Origin: Gari tellinella
Taxonomy: Eukaryota > Mollusca > Bivalvia > Cardiida > Psammobiidae
Assembly: GCA_922989275.2 (NCBI GenBank)
Contig: OV277866.1
Coordinates: 74,746,328-74,810,327, forward strand
Reading direction: 5' to 3'
DNA length: 64,000 nucleotides
Shown here: positions 33,346-44,757 of the stretch, one piece after another
Position numbering within the stretch: position 1 is the stretch's first letter
How the letters are laid out: every line of letters starts with the position of its first letter
Notes under the pieces: generated by a model
Told to the model about the DNA's origin: nothing
What the model saw: only the letters and a program-made list of their open reading frames with translations
Databases searched by the model: none
Made by a program: the position numbers and the translations under genes

Positions 33346-33596
33346 TTAACTCTTTTCTCCCTGAAACTTTAAATAAACAATTCCAGTTTCCATTTTAGTC
33401 TTGTCCATATCTGACTTTTAAGGGTTGTCTTTGTCAATGTTTGGCATTGTGACAAACAGTGAAGACCCTGATCAGAGGGCTCCTTTTGGAGCCCTCTGAT
33501 CTGGGTCATCACTGTTTGCATAGGACATGTGTACTATTTACATGTACAGTCTTTGAAAAGGAAGCCTATATGCGGGACTAGGGTTCAAAGAGTTAA
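33346..33596 (+). mobile_element. MITE5 copy with TTAA ends, between exons 8 and 9
   Basis: Its ends are TTAACTCTTTTCTCCCTGAAAC and CTAGGGTTCAAAGAGTTAA. The hairpin CCCTGATCAGAGGGCTCC / GGAGCCCTCTGATCTGGG is almost perfect, within AACAGTGA / TCACTGTT. It fills more than half of the 450-bp intron. Confidence 0.85.
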
Positions 33597-33771
33597 CCCC
33601 GAGTGTATTTTCATCTGCAAACAACTAGGATCAAGCTCAGATGCCGAATAACTCGACTTCTGATAAGAATTCCACCTCTTTGACACTGTCGAATATTCCG
33701 CAGTGAACTGTTACTAACAAGGAGATGAAATAATATTCCCCACTTATACATGGATTTTTGATTGTTTGCAG

Positions 33772-34009
33772 CCCCTAAGATCACAAACCCTCCGGCTAAT
33801 GACCTAACGGAAAGTGTAGCTGAAAATGAAGCGACCGGTACATCAGTAATCACTCTGGCTGCCACAGATGCTGATAGCAATGATGTGACGTTTTCAATAT
33901 CAGACCAATCAGTAGCCAATACCTTTAAATTAGATGTATCGGGAACAGAGTTACAAACAGCCACCTCCCTTGACCATGAAGACACAGAATCTTACACAGT
34001 GACTATAGT
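33772..34009 (+). CDS. Cadherin exon 9 (phase 1 to 2)
   Basis: The acceptor is gattgtttgcag and the donor gtgagttga. This is the first exon of the third module. It encodes PKITNPP, the XEX-like VAENEA, DxD-type TDADSND, and LDHEDTESYTVTIV, ending in a split Val codon. The intron before it is only 450 bp, the shortest in the window, and is largely a MITE. Confidence 0.93.
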
Positions 34010-36089
34010 GTGAGTTGATATATAAGCATTAATGAAATCAGGTCCCATTTGTTATAAAGCGTTTTGCTTGAGTCTGAGATTAGTATCAAGCTTTTGATAG
34101 GTCAGATTTGAGCAGACTCGTCTCAAACGTTAAGGATACACTCAATGGTGTTTTCTGAAATCTGCCCGAGCCGATGGACTCCGTGACATATACTTATCTC
34201 CTCTTAATTATCACGCACAGACCAGATACAAAGTTAAATCATAGTAAGTACATGTATATGTATAGGCAGGCATAAAAACTACTTAAACCCTCCATATAAA
34301 TACATATTGAGATGCTTCAGTGGTCAAACTTTAAGTTTGATTTGGTTGCGAAACCGCATAAAAAGACTCAAAACGTACATTTTATCCGAATTTTCAAAAG
34401 TGTTCGCCAAGGGATTTTCGTGCTTAGTTTTTTCTCTCCCTCTCTGTCGTACCCTGGACCCTTCCATGTCTTACAGTTACTCGTAACTACAGACTAGTCG
34501 CTTGAGTACAATTTGACCGTTGCCATATTGGGTTATTTTTAACACGGGCTTGAATGTTTAATTCTTTCCCATGTTACTAATGATCTTGTCATAGAATTTT
34601 TGTTAAATGATTTACATGTATTTACTTACTGTGCTGGCGGTCTTTTTGATTGTGAGGTTGTGGAACAGGGTTTATGTTTTAAGTACACTGTTCGTCTTTA
34701 TAGGTGAATATAGGAGATAAGTGTGAGATTGGGCGCCCCTAAACCCAGGTTTAACCCCCCCAAGTGGTAGTTAATGATTAATTTATAATTAATTATTGAT
34801 TGCTGCTGACCGTACCAAGTCGGGCTCCTATGTTCACTTTGCTTTATGTTTGTCTTGCGTGTTGTTTTCTATTTAGTGTGTAGATGAAGGAATGGGATTG
34901 TGCGTGTGTGTGTTTGTTATGGTATGACTTAGTGTGTGTTCTGCTTGAGAGGTGGGTGTATTGTTTGTGTTGCGTTTCCTGCTTGAGTCTTTCGTATTTA
35001 TTTATTGTTTAGTGAATACAATTTTCTGACTCCCTATTCATGCACTAGCAATAAGGAATTCTTATAAATTTGGCACAATATCCTAGTTTCCACATCCATC
35101 AGTAAAATGGTGCTGAACCAGCAGATTCAGCCTTCCTCTCAAACTACCAAAATCGAGCATTCTTCGTATTAATCGTTACATATAAAAACACGAAATACTT
35201 GGTACTTTTTTAATTTAAATTTCTTACAAACATGTGAAATGTGTGTCAATAGTCGAGTTTTAAATTGAGTTTTTCCGTATACAGTCGGTAAAAAGCCCAT
35301 TAGCATGTTCTATAAACTCGAAAACAACCACAAAGCTATTTTTAGGTAGGAATTTTAGCGCTTTCAATCAAAGAGAGACAACTCCTCAATTTTCTTCCGC
35401 TAAATGTGACAATTGGTGACGGGTTACACAGTGTACATGAACTATCGCCGTATCGATCACATGACATCTACACCGTTCTCGGAAACAAACCCAAAGATTT
35501 GTAATGTAAACAAATAGCTTATTTTTGTAGCCATCCCAATATATTCGAACTCGGAAAATGTATGCATGGTATTTAAGGAAGTTGGGACTTATGTTATGCA
35601 TCTTAAAACCAAATTCACTTAGTCTTAGTACATAGAAAATGCACATGTAACAGCAAATGCGCATTTTAAACATGACTTTAGGAAGTAATTCACCTTTAAA
35701 TATTGATTTCCAGACATCCCCCATCTTCTAAACTTTAGACTGGAAAAAGTCATCATCTTAGTGCGAATTCGGATTAAAGACATGCCAGAAAGCAATATTG
35801 GAATGTATTACATAATTACAAGTATATAAATCATCATCTTCAGAAAGCACTTAAACTTAGAAATAGCATTTTCATAAGAAATTTGAACATTCTACTATAG
35901 AACCGTTGCGTTACTCGTAACAACTATAGAACCTGTATCAGTTAAGCCCTTTTGTCTCATTGACAAGCTGGTCACGCATTTCTCTATTTCTAAAAGCAAT
36001 GCCTATTATGCGTCTTCTTTTCCCTGATAAATAGCCTATATTATAAAAAACATTCCTACATACTTAGATATACAATGGATAATTTCTCT
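34010..36089. other. Intron with no recognised gene
   Basis: A fragment related to the palindrome at 60926 lies near 34060-34135. A 112-codon minus-strand ORF (35386-35724) has no domain I recognise, has lower-complexity hydrophobic content, and is probably chance or repeat-derived. Confidence 0.5.
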
Positions 36090-36287
36090 TCTACTTCACC
36101 GCCATGCCGTCATCAAATTGAACTTTTATTTATCAAATTTAAATTTTATGTTCTTTTTCCTAAGAATGATTAAAATGAGTTACAGACAGCACGGATCTGT
36201 ATAAGACGCTGTGTTACGCTGCGTTTGATCTGGATTCAATCTGTTTGCAAATAACTATTATAATTGGGATAAGGCAGTAAAGGGGTT
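36090..36287 (+). mobile_element. MITE6 copy, diverged
   Basis: It has CTTCACCGCCATGCCGTCATC at the left and GATAAGGCAGTAAAGGGG at the right. The hairpin is TAAGACGCTGTGTTACGCTG..GATCTGGATTC. Confidence 0.7.
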
Positions 36288-36722
36288 TGTAGGAAGAAGG
36301 CGCAGACAAACGTCAATACACTATGGAAACTCAAGACAATTGCAACGATTTATTCATGAAATAAACGACGTATTTCCGTGTTCTTGAAGGTATCGGCCCA
36401 GGGGCCCGTTTTACTAAACTACTTACGCAAAATGTTTGACCATTGTATGATATCAAGAGCTTTCTTTAATATTTATTTCTGCATCAACATTTTTCTACAC
36501 AGAAGTACACCAAGGTTCCAGATAGGGGAAGTAAATATAAAAAACCAAACCAAACAAATATTTTAACTTTTTTCCTAGACGATAACTTTATCTTTGAAGC
36601 AGACGGCAATTCAGCATAATAAGGATTAAGGTAGCTTCAATAACCATAACTCCTAAAAGTTTTAATTAATTTATATGGCGTATAAGAATCTGAAATGTTG
36701 TATTTTTACTGTAAAGGGCTTA

Positions 36723-36973
36723 CAGAGGAGACTCTGTTATTCTTTCCAATTTAAACGCACATGAAACGCAAACGCATTGTATATACTTAAATGCAGAAAA
36801 TAACAAATTTCCCACAATTCTGAAAATTGATTTTAACCTTTATGACAAACAGTCTGGGGCCTGATAAGACGCCGGGTTACCCGGCGTCTAATCTGGCTCC
36901 AAACTGTTTGCATTGGTAATAATAGATTTAGCGTAAACGCGTTTAATTGGAATGAACAACGTTTTCTCCACTG
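36723..36973 (-). mobile_element. MITE1 copy, full length
   Basis: Ends CAGAGGAGACTCTG and CGTTTTCTCCACTG; hairpin with GACGCCGGGTTACCCGGCGTC. Confidence 0.87.
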
Positions 36974-37005
36974 AAGCCCACCTTAACCCCCATGAGGCTC
37001 AGATG

Positions 37006-37490
37006 TCCGTTTCATAAAACTTCGTACGACAAAAACGATCGAAAGTCAAAGTTTTAAATTAATTTAATTTTTTATTTTCCTACAAATGTATCTAATCCTG
37101 TCTTTTGAAATCTCTTTGGAATCGTTTTTTCAAGACGATTACAAAGACATGCCACAAGACGGAATAAGATGGAGAAATAAATAATAATTGAGACTTTTAT
37201 AGTATGACTTACGACATTAATTATGGAGGAGACGTTATTCTTACCAAATAAACGCGTTTACGCTAAAAAACATATTTCCATTGCAAACAGTTTTGAGCCT
37301 GATCAGGCGCCAGGTAACCCGGCGTCTGACCAGGCAAAAATGGTTTGCCACCCAGATTAAAGCAAATAGTCAGAATTGTCAAAAAGTATTCTTTTTATCC
37401 ATTTTAGTGCGTTTCGATTGCGTTTCGTTTGCGTGTAAACGGGAAAGAATAACGTATTTTCCACTGTACGAAGTTTTATGAAACGGGTCC
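37006..37490 (+). mobile_element. MITE2 copy interrupted by MITE1
   Basis: The left end TCCGTTTCATAAAACTTCG..TACGAC and the right end CGAAGTTTTATGAAACGGG form the terminal inverted repeat. MITE1 at 37223-37466 lies inside it at a TA. Confidence 0.82.
37223..37466 (+). mobile_element. MITE1 copy nested in MITE2
   Basis: Flanked by TA within MITE2. The left terminus has decayed (TGGAGGAGACG); the right reads GTATTTTCCACTG. Confidence 0.85.
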
Positions 37491-37734
37491 CTAGGGCGAC
37501 TTGGAATCTAGGCGGTCCCCAGACCACTCTTTCGCGAATCAACTTAAATCGTGCCTTTCTATAGATCGATTGTATTGACTTGGCAGGGCGGAGTTTCGAT
37601 ACGAACCTTTGCATTTCAACTTTGGGGGCGACATCACACTCTCTTATGATCGGAATTTACCGTTGACGTCTGCCATTTTTTCTCAACATTACATATTAGT
37701 GGACATTTTGACAAAAGGAAAAAAATGAAAAATA

Positions 37735-37913
37735 ACAAACAGCTATAATCCAGATCAGACGTCGCATTACGCGACGTCTGATCTGGATTCAAGCTGTTTG
37801 CAAATGTAAGCCAAGTCTTAATTTTCCCTCCCTCTAGTAACTCCCTCCGAACAATGCACGTACTCTTTGTCTTCTATATTCCATAAGGTGTTGTTGTAGA
37901 GAGGGAGCACTGT
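37735..37913 (+). mobile_element. MITE9 copy, partial
   Basis: The perfect hairpin ATCCAGATCAGACGTCGC / GCGACGTCTGATCTGGAT is followed by CCTCCCTCTAGTAACTCCC and TTGTTGTAGAGAGGGAGCAC. The layout is the same at 59345-59672. Confidence 0.7.
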
Positions 37914-38190
37914 ATATACCATTTTCACATGGATATGGATGTACGCATAGATTGTGTTTCTCCATGTTGAAAGTATCGGACAATAACGATATAATACGGA
38001 ACTATACATATCACCCCTAAAATCAAATCAAAAGTAAATTAGTTTATCTTTGCCAAAGGTTAGCTCCGCCCTGCCAGTTGAAAAAACCGGCCTATGCTAC
38101 CACTGAACAACATTGGGTTCTGTAATGACCTATTCAATGTGACAGTGCCGTAAAACCTAACTCACTTATTCTGTTTTATTTTATCTCTAG

Positions 38191-38321
38191 AGCAACAGAC
38201 GACAGCCAGTTTACCCTGTCCTCTTCAGTAATACTAACCGTGACAGTGACAGATGTCAACGAAGCTCCAATATTTGCCGATGGTGGTGAATATACAAGCA
38301 CAGTGACAGAAGCAAGTGGAA
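38191..38321 (+). CDS. Cadherin exon 10 (phase 2 to 1)
   Basis: The acceptor is tttatctctag and the donor gtaagataa. It encodes ATDDSQF, the canonical linker VTVTDVNEAPIF, and the start of the next repeat with TVTEASG. The following intron (38322-46589) contains the 75-bp arrays derived from the next exon's 5' edge. Confidence 0.93.
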
Positions 38322-38684
38322 GTAAGATAATCATACTCATAGTGACATACCATAATTACCCCCAAGTATTGGGACAGACAGGTCTTAGCATACATTGTAG
38401 ACTCTGGTCAGACTGCTCCCTAAAGAACAGCCTGATCAGTGTCTACACTGTTTGTAGATAAGTTTGCATTTTTTCGTTTTGGGCTATTACTGTGCGATAA
38501 AAGCAATTTGTTCAAATCTTAGGATAATAATGTACTGCTGTTAAACATGGTGTCTTAATGTTGTTTAGGACTTTTAAGATAAAATGTTGCTGAGAAATTG
38601 CAAACAAAACAGATTCATGACTAAACTTCAACACTGTTTGCATTGCAGTAACAGTAGTATACAGCGGCCGTAACATATTCACCT

Positions 38685-38799
38685 CTGCAAGTTTTAACCC
38701 TTTACCTTATAGAAGCGCCTTTTAGCGCATTCCGTGTTATCCTGCAAGTTTTAACCCTTTACCTTATAGAAGCGCCTTTTAGCGCATTCCGTGTTATCC
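38685..38799 (+). repeat. Perfect 57-bp tandem duplication
   Basis: Two identical units start at 38685 and 38742, each CTGCAAGTTTTAACCC to CGTGTTATC. No difference between the copies is visible, so the duplication is recent (or an assembly error). Confidence 0.92.
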
Positions 38800-39189
38800 T
38801 CCGCGACATGACTGAAATGCTGTAACTGCGACGTAAATCATTACAAGCCCAAATATAATCAATTTAAAAGTCAAAATGAGGTTAGAACCAGGTCTTGGAA
38901 AAATGGAGAGCAGTCTGCAGCCCTGCAAATATCAGCAACACAGGGAATGATCCATGAAAGAAAACCTCAGCATTCTTGGATACATACATACACAGATCGA
39001 TCTGCAGAGAAAGCTGTCCAGTAATCTACTTTAGGTATTCCAAGACTGAAGATCGCCTTTTTCAGTGTTGTCTCGGCATTTTCCGTGTTTAACGGAATAT
39101 ACCGAACAATCCAATAAAAAACCTGGTGGATAATGTTAGAAATTATCCGAACGTAGTCCGAAACGTTGCAAATCTCGTCTTGTAAATTT

Positions 39190-39230
39190 GTTTGGCCTTC
39201 CGCGCACGGGTTCGAATCCCGACCGAGCTC
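39190..39230 (+). repeat. tRNA-like B-box fragment
   Basis: GGGTTCGAATCCCGACC matches a T-arm. The rest of a tRNA is absent, so it is most likely a SINE remnant. Confidence 0.4.
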
Positions 39231-39949
39231 AATATATTTTTCTTTGAAATATATATATTTTTTAAACAAGAAATTTTCCTAAACCAATGATCAGATGTTT
39301 TTAAATGCGCGTGACATTAACATGCAGAAATATTTTATTATAAGCCAAATTTATTGTTCAGTCTTTATAAAGTATTCAAGGTCTCAAACACTTTTTCGAA
39401 GACAAAATTATTGTTTTCCAGTTAGGTGCGACCAAATGTCTTCATATTTTGAATTTAGATTGCGTAAGTATTGTATGAAAAAATAAGCAAGTGGTTTGCC
39501 TTGCCAAAGTTTTCATTTTTGTACAAACATACAGCCTTTTAAGTCATATAATGTAAAACCGTACGGAAAATATTGCATATTTTTAAGAGGACGGTTCAAA
39601 GATTTTAATTTCACATCATATAATGCAAATACTGGGACAATAACTTTTATTATGTGATGTTCCCGTCTTCTGGCATGGGCATGACTAAATAAAAAATCAG
39701 TATTTTAGGTTAGAATAGGTGAAAATCATCTTTCAGGAATATTTGTCTTTGAACTTTCTCGCATATTTTCCTACCTGTAAGGATTTATACACTATTTCAA
39801 ATATTTTCGAGAACAGATGGCGAAAAGCCTTCATATTTCACACAGGACACGGGAATTACATGCAGTATCCATTCATAATATCATTTTTACATTACAATAA
39901 CCCAGTCTCTCTCTCTCTCGCTCTTTTCCTGTGGGAAAAAGCTCGTACT

Positions 39950-40450
39950 ACAGAGCGGAGGTACAAGCTCTCACCAAAGCTTACAGACACCTGAGCGAGA
40001 TGGAGTAACACAATATAAATTTTGCCATCTTGACGAGGGCTCTCTCCGGACCATATGACATCCATACCAAACAGCTAAAGGAATATATAAACATTATGGC
40101 TCAAAACAGCAACTTGGTGCCTCAGTAGGTTCCAGCACATGTTGGCATTTAAGGAAATGAGGTAGCAGTCAGACTTGCCACAGAAGGCAGTTGTCAGACA
40201 CAGCCAAACCCTCCTGTCTCATACAACGAAACCAAGACGCTGCTTAAAATTACATGTAGTTACAGAGCAGACTGAAAACAGACACAGAAACTATAACCCG
40301 GACCAGGGCCACATTCACAGACACAGTAGGCGAGGACAAAATATGTGATATTTCGCCTGAGGACAGGTCATGGTAGCCTGAAGAAGCACATGCAAAGAAT
40401 GGGCCTGGTGGATACAGCTTCATGCCAGTGTGGTGCAGAGGAACAAAAAT
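39950..40450 (+). pseudogene. LINE remnant: RNase H and C-terminal region
   Basis: Translated pieces include VPAHVGI followed by GNEVAVRLATEGS, the conserved end of the RNase H domain of I/Jockey-type non-LTR elements (WVPAHVGIxGNExAD...A). They continue with NETKTLLK and then IFRLRTGHGSLKKHMQRMG...CQCG, the usual post-RNase H Cys motif region. Stop codons interrupt at least four places. The reverse transcriptase part is missing. Confidence 0.8.
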
Positions 40451-41778
40451 CAAAATCAGAGGTCCAGAATTGTTTCATCTTGTCGAAAACTCAACTTTAT
40501 CAAACAGCTCTGATTTTGAAACCAACAGTAAGAATAGTCATTTGTGTTGAAGATGAAGAAATTTTAGCATCTAGCACTGAATTTAGTCCCCATTTTTCTA
40601 ATATTGTTTATTTTTTCTTAGAGAGCTACAGTTATTTTATCATTTTTTCTGTAGTGTCTGTGGTTTTTTTTTTATTAAGCATGAATTACTTAGATCAACA
40701 TAAAACACTCAATATTCTATATTTTATAATGATACAGGCCACATGAACTTTGAAGATTATCCATTTTGATGATAACAGCAGCAACAGACGGATAATGTAA
40801 ATAGCAAGAGTTGATGACATCATCAAAATAAAATTGATGATATCATCAGAAAACACTGATATCATAACTTTTTATGTCATTATTTGTGATACAGAGCATA
40901 TGTTTAAAGGTGTATAACACATTTAAATAACAGAAAGCTGCTAAAACTGAATCACTAGTATTAAGTGTCACAGACACTTCATGTGTCACATACTCTACAT
41001 TTTCACTTCTTTTTTTTTTTAAAAACAATGCATCTTTTTATATTGACAAAGATCTATAACCTGAATAATCTGAGTCCAGTAGATGGGCCCTTTACATTAT
41101 GTATATAATTTTAAGATTTATCCCTATAAAACAGCACTGGATATGTGTCACAGACTCTACAGAAATGTGGCTGAATTTATTTCGAGAACTTCAGCTAATT
41201 GGCAGTATTCCTGGAGATTGAACTTGCGAAACAAATTTGTCGACTGGTCAAATGCAAGTCATAGGTTGAAAATAAAATTATTTTTAGCTTTTTTCTTTAC
41301 ACAATCTTTGGTACAGAAAATGCTAAAAGCAAAAGGGGTTAAAAACAAAAAGACATACCAAAGTGATCATTTAGTTTAATCCCGCATTATTTTGGATATA
41401 CTAAACATATCGTAATAATTGAACCACTAGCAGAAAGAGTAAATATCTGTCTTAAAACTAGGGTAAAATACAGTATACCGTATTTAAAAGTCTGTCTCAG
41501 AAGTACTACACAAACTTTCCTATTTTTCAAGTGAAACAGCATAACATCGAAAAATGGCTAAAAAGGACACACACAATTGTTTTTCCGCCGACACGATTAC
41601 ACCTATGGTTTCATTAATTTTGGGCATTTACAATTGCCAAGTGGGTATCATCTAAATACAAAATTACAATTGTAAATAGCAACAGTCAGTATTTATGGAT
41701 GTAAAACGTGAACACAAACTCTAATGGACCCCTGATTGTGATTTGGCCGTCTGAAAGTAGACTGGCTATGGATGTCAG
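40451..41778. other. Intron with no recognised gene
   Basis: Small palindromes of the GATGATATCATC type lie near 40815-40850. Nothing else is recognised. Confidence 0.5.
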
Positions 41779-43484
41779 GCGACGTTGAAGTGTTGAAGTG
41801 TTGAAGTGTTTACCCTTGTCTTTGGTAAGCAATATAGTGCTATCATAGAAATCTGGCTATGGATTTCAGGCGACGTTGAAGCGTTTACCCACGTGTTTGG
41901 TAAGCAATATAGTGATATGATAGTATTGTGGCTATGGATTTCAGGCGACGTTGAAGCGTTTACCCACGTCTTAGGTCAGCAATATAGTGCTATGATAGTA
42001 GTGTGGCTATGGAATTCAGGCGACGTTGAAGTGTTAACCCACCTCTTAGGTCAGCAATATAGTGCTATGCTAGTAGTGTGGCTATGGAATTCAGGCCACG
42101 TTGAAGCGTTAACCCACCTCTTAGGTCAGCAATATAGTGCTATGATAGTAGTGTGGCTATGGAATTCAGTCCACGTTGAAGCGTTAACCCACCTCTTAGG
42201 TCAGCAATATAGTGCTATGATAGTAGTGTGGCTATGGAATTCAGTCACGTTGAAGCGTTAACCCACCTCTTAGGTCAGCAATATAGCTCTATGGTAGTAG
42301 TGTGGCTATGGAATTCAGGCGACGTTGAAGTGTTAACCCACCTCTTAGGTCAGCAATATAGTGCTATGATAGTAGTGTGGCTATGGATTTCAGTCCACGT
42401 TGAAGCGTTAACCCACCTCTTAGGTCAGTAATATAGTGCTATGATAGTAGTGTGGCTATGGATTTCTGACCACGTTGAAGCGTTAATCCACCTCTTAGGT
42501 CAGCAATATAGTGCTATGATAGTAGTGTGGCTATGCAATTCAGTCACGTTGAAGCGTTAACCCACCTCTTAGGTCACCTCTTAGGTCAGCAATATAGTGC
42601 TATGATAGTAGTGTGGCTATGGAATTCAGGCGACGTTGAAGCGTTAACCCACCTCTTAGGTCAGCAATATAGTGCTATGATAGTAGTGTGGCTATGGAAT
42701 TCAGGCCACGTTGAAGCGTTAACCCACCTCTTAGGTCAGCAATATAGTGCTATGATAGTAGTGTGGCTATGGAATTCAGGCCACGTTGAAGCGTTAACCC
42801 ACCTCTTAGGTCAGCAATATAGTGCTATGATAGTAGTGTGGCTATGGAATTCAGGCCACGTTGAAGGGTTAACCCACCTCTTAGGTCAGCAATATAGTGC
42901 TATGATAGTAGTGTGGCTATGGAATTCAGGCCACGTTGAAGCGTTAACCCACCTCTTAGGTCAGCAATATAGTGCTATAAGGTAGTGTGGCTATGGATTT
43001 CAGGCGACGTTGAAGCGTTAATCCACCTCTTAGGTCAGCAATATAGTGCTATGATAGTAGTGTGGCTATGGATTTCATGCGACGTTGAAGCGTTAACCAA
43101 CATCTTAGGTCAGCAATATTGTGATATGATAGTAGTGTGGCTATGGAATTCAGGCCACGTTGAAGCGTTAACCCACCTCTTAGGTCAGCAATATAGTGCT
43201 ATGATAGTAGTTTGGCTATGGAATTCAGGCCACGTTGAAGCGTTAACCCACCTCTTAGGTCAGCAATATAGTGCTATGATAGTAGTGTGGCTATGGATTT
43301 CAGGCGATGTTGAAGCGTTTACCCACGTCTTAGGTCCGCAATATAGTGCTATGATAGTAGTGTGGCTATGCAATTCAGGCCACGTTGAAGCGTTTACCCA
43401 CGTCTTAGGTCATCAATATAGCTCTATGATAGTAGTGTGGCTATGTAATGCAGGCGACGTTGAAGTGTTTACCCTCATCTTAGG
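41779..43484 (+). repeat. 75-bp tandem array, 23 units, derived from exon 11 edge
   Basis: Unit starts at 41779, 41870, 41945, 42020 and so on every 75 bp to 43454, with a few small indels. Each unit has an AG (TATGGATTTCAG or GGAATTCAG), about 30 nt like the start of exon 11 (GCGACGTTGAAG.GTTTACCC), a TTAG|GTAAGC or TTAG|GTCAGC donor-like step, and GCAATATAGTGCTATGATAG. The period divides by three, which produces long artificial ORFs such as 41806-42261. Confidence 0.95.
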
Positions 43485-43559
43485 TAAGCCCCCCAAAAAT
43501 ATTGTCTTTCCAGTAACCTGACCGACCAGTCATTTATGCGGCGCATGTCTTTTTAGCTC

Positions 43560-43620
43560 GCCTCTTCGGAGAATGCGGGGGTGCTTATGGAATCACCACG
43601 GCCCCGGCGTTGGTTTTTCA
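43560..43620 (+). repeat. Bivalve-type AGCTCGCCTCTTCGGAG repeat end
   Basis: TTTTTAGCTCGCCTCTTCGGAG followed by CACCACGGCCCCGGCG resembles the termini of a dispersed repeat common in bivalve genomes, as far as I recall. Confidence 0.4.
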
Positions 43621-44500
43621 TGGTTAAAGTTTTGGGGTAAGTGTTGTAATGCACTAATACTACATGAAATATTTGTATTAAGAAGCTGATATTTGGAATA
43701 GAGGTGCCCTGTGGGTTGAACATTGATGTTACGTAGTTAAAACTTTAAAAAAAGTTAAATTTAGTCAAAATTTCACCTTTTGTGGACTTAGGTTTTTCGT
43801 CTGATTTCTCATGGTTAAAGTTTTGGGGTAAGTGTTGTAATGCACTATTACTACATGACATATTTGTATTAGGAAGCTGATATTTAGAATGGAGGTGCCC
43901 TGTGGGTTGAACACTGATGTTGCGTAGTTAAAATTTAAAAAAAAGTTAAATTTAGTCAAAACTTTACCATTTGCGGACTTAGGTTTTTCGGGTGATTTCT
44001 CATTGTTAAAGTGTTGGGGTATGTGTTGTAAAGCACTAATTCTACATGAAATATTTGTATTAGGAAGCTGATATCTGTAATGGAGGTGCCCTGTTGGTTG
44101 AAAATTGATGTTACGTAGTTAAAATTAAAAAAAAAATTAAATTTAGTCAAAATTTCACCTTTTGTGGACTTAGGTTTTTCGGCTGATTTCTCATGGTTAA
44201 AGTTTTGGGGTAAGTGTTGTAATGCACTAATACTACATGAACTATTTGTATTAGGAAGCTGATATTTGGAATGAAGGTGACATGTGGGTTGAACATGGAT
44301 GTTACGTAATTAAAAGTTAAAAAAAAGTTTAAATTTAGTCAAAATTTACCTGTTGTGGATATAGAGTTTTGGGACTGAAATTTCAAAGTTAGTTATGGAG
44401 TAAGTGTTGGAATGCACTTATACTACATGACATATTTGCATTTATAAGCTGATATTTGGAATGGAGGTTCCCTGTGGCTTGAATATCAATGTACCGATAC
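43621..44500 (+). repeat. 191-bp tandem array, about five units
   Basis: Units begin near 43621, 43812, 44003, 44194 and 44388 with TGGTTAAAGTTTTGGGGTAA or variants. Shared blocks are TACTACATGA, AGGAAGCTGATAT and GGAGGTGCCCTGTGGGTTGA. It separates the two 75-bp arrays together with the next elements. Confidence 0.88.
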
Positions 44501-44599
44501 ACTTTTCTATTGATAGTAACCTATTTAAGAAAGGTTTAGTTAGGCGAGCTTTGCTGTTCTCCCACAGCTCTTGTTTATTACTACTTCTCTCCATCAAGA

Positions 44600-44757
44600 T
44601 TGATAATTATGAGAAGGGGCACATTTTGAGGTGCACCATTGGGACTGTACCCGGCCGGTCACTTTATCCTGACTCCGACGAACCAGTTGTAATGCTAACT
44701 CGCAACAACCCGCACTGCAAGCGGACGCTCTAACACTGAGCTATACAGACGGCATGT
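44600..44757 (-). mobile_element. tRNA-Ala-like SINE
   Basis: On the minus strand, TATAGCTCAGTGTTAGAGCG (A box) is followed by CCGCTTGCAGTGCGGG, an alanine-like anticodon arm with TGC. The T-arm is degraded (GTTGCGAGTT). It is followed by non-tRNA sequence, so this is a SINE, not a gene. Confidence 0.6.

Noticed and set aside
33464..33530. Rho-independent terminator-like hairpins
   Set aside because: The GC-rich stems belong to MITEs in a eukaryotic intron, with no T-run and no bacterial gene context.
35386..35724. 112-codon minus-strand ORF
   Set aside because: There is no recognisable domain, signal or splice partner. Its composition suggests chance or repeat origin.
41779..43484. Possible CRISPR array
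   Set aside because: The 75-bp units are contiguous repeats without unique spacers, lie in an animal intron, and match an exon boundary.
44695..44757. tRNA-Ala gene
   Set aside because: The A box and anticodon arm are good, but the T-arm and acceptor pairing are broken. Four other tRNA-like sites have the same problem, which fits SINEs.
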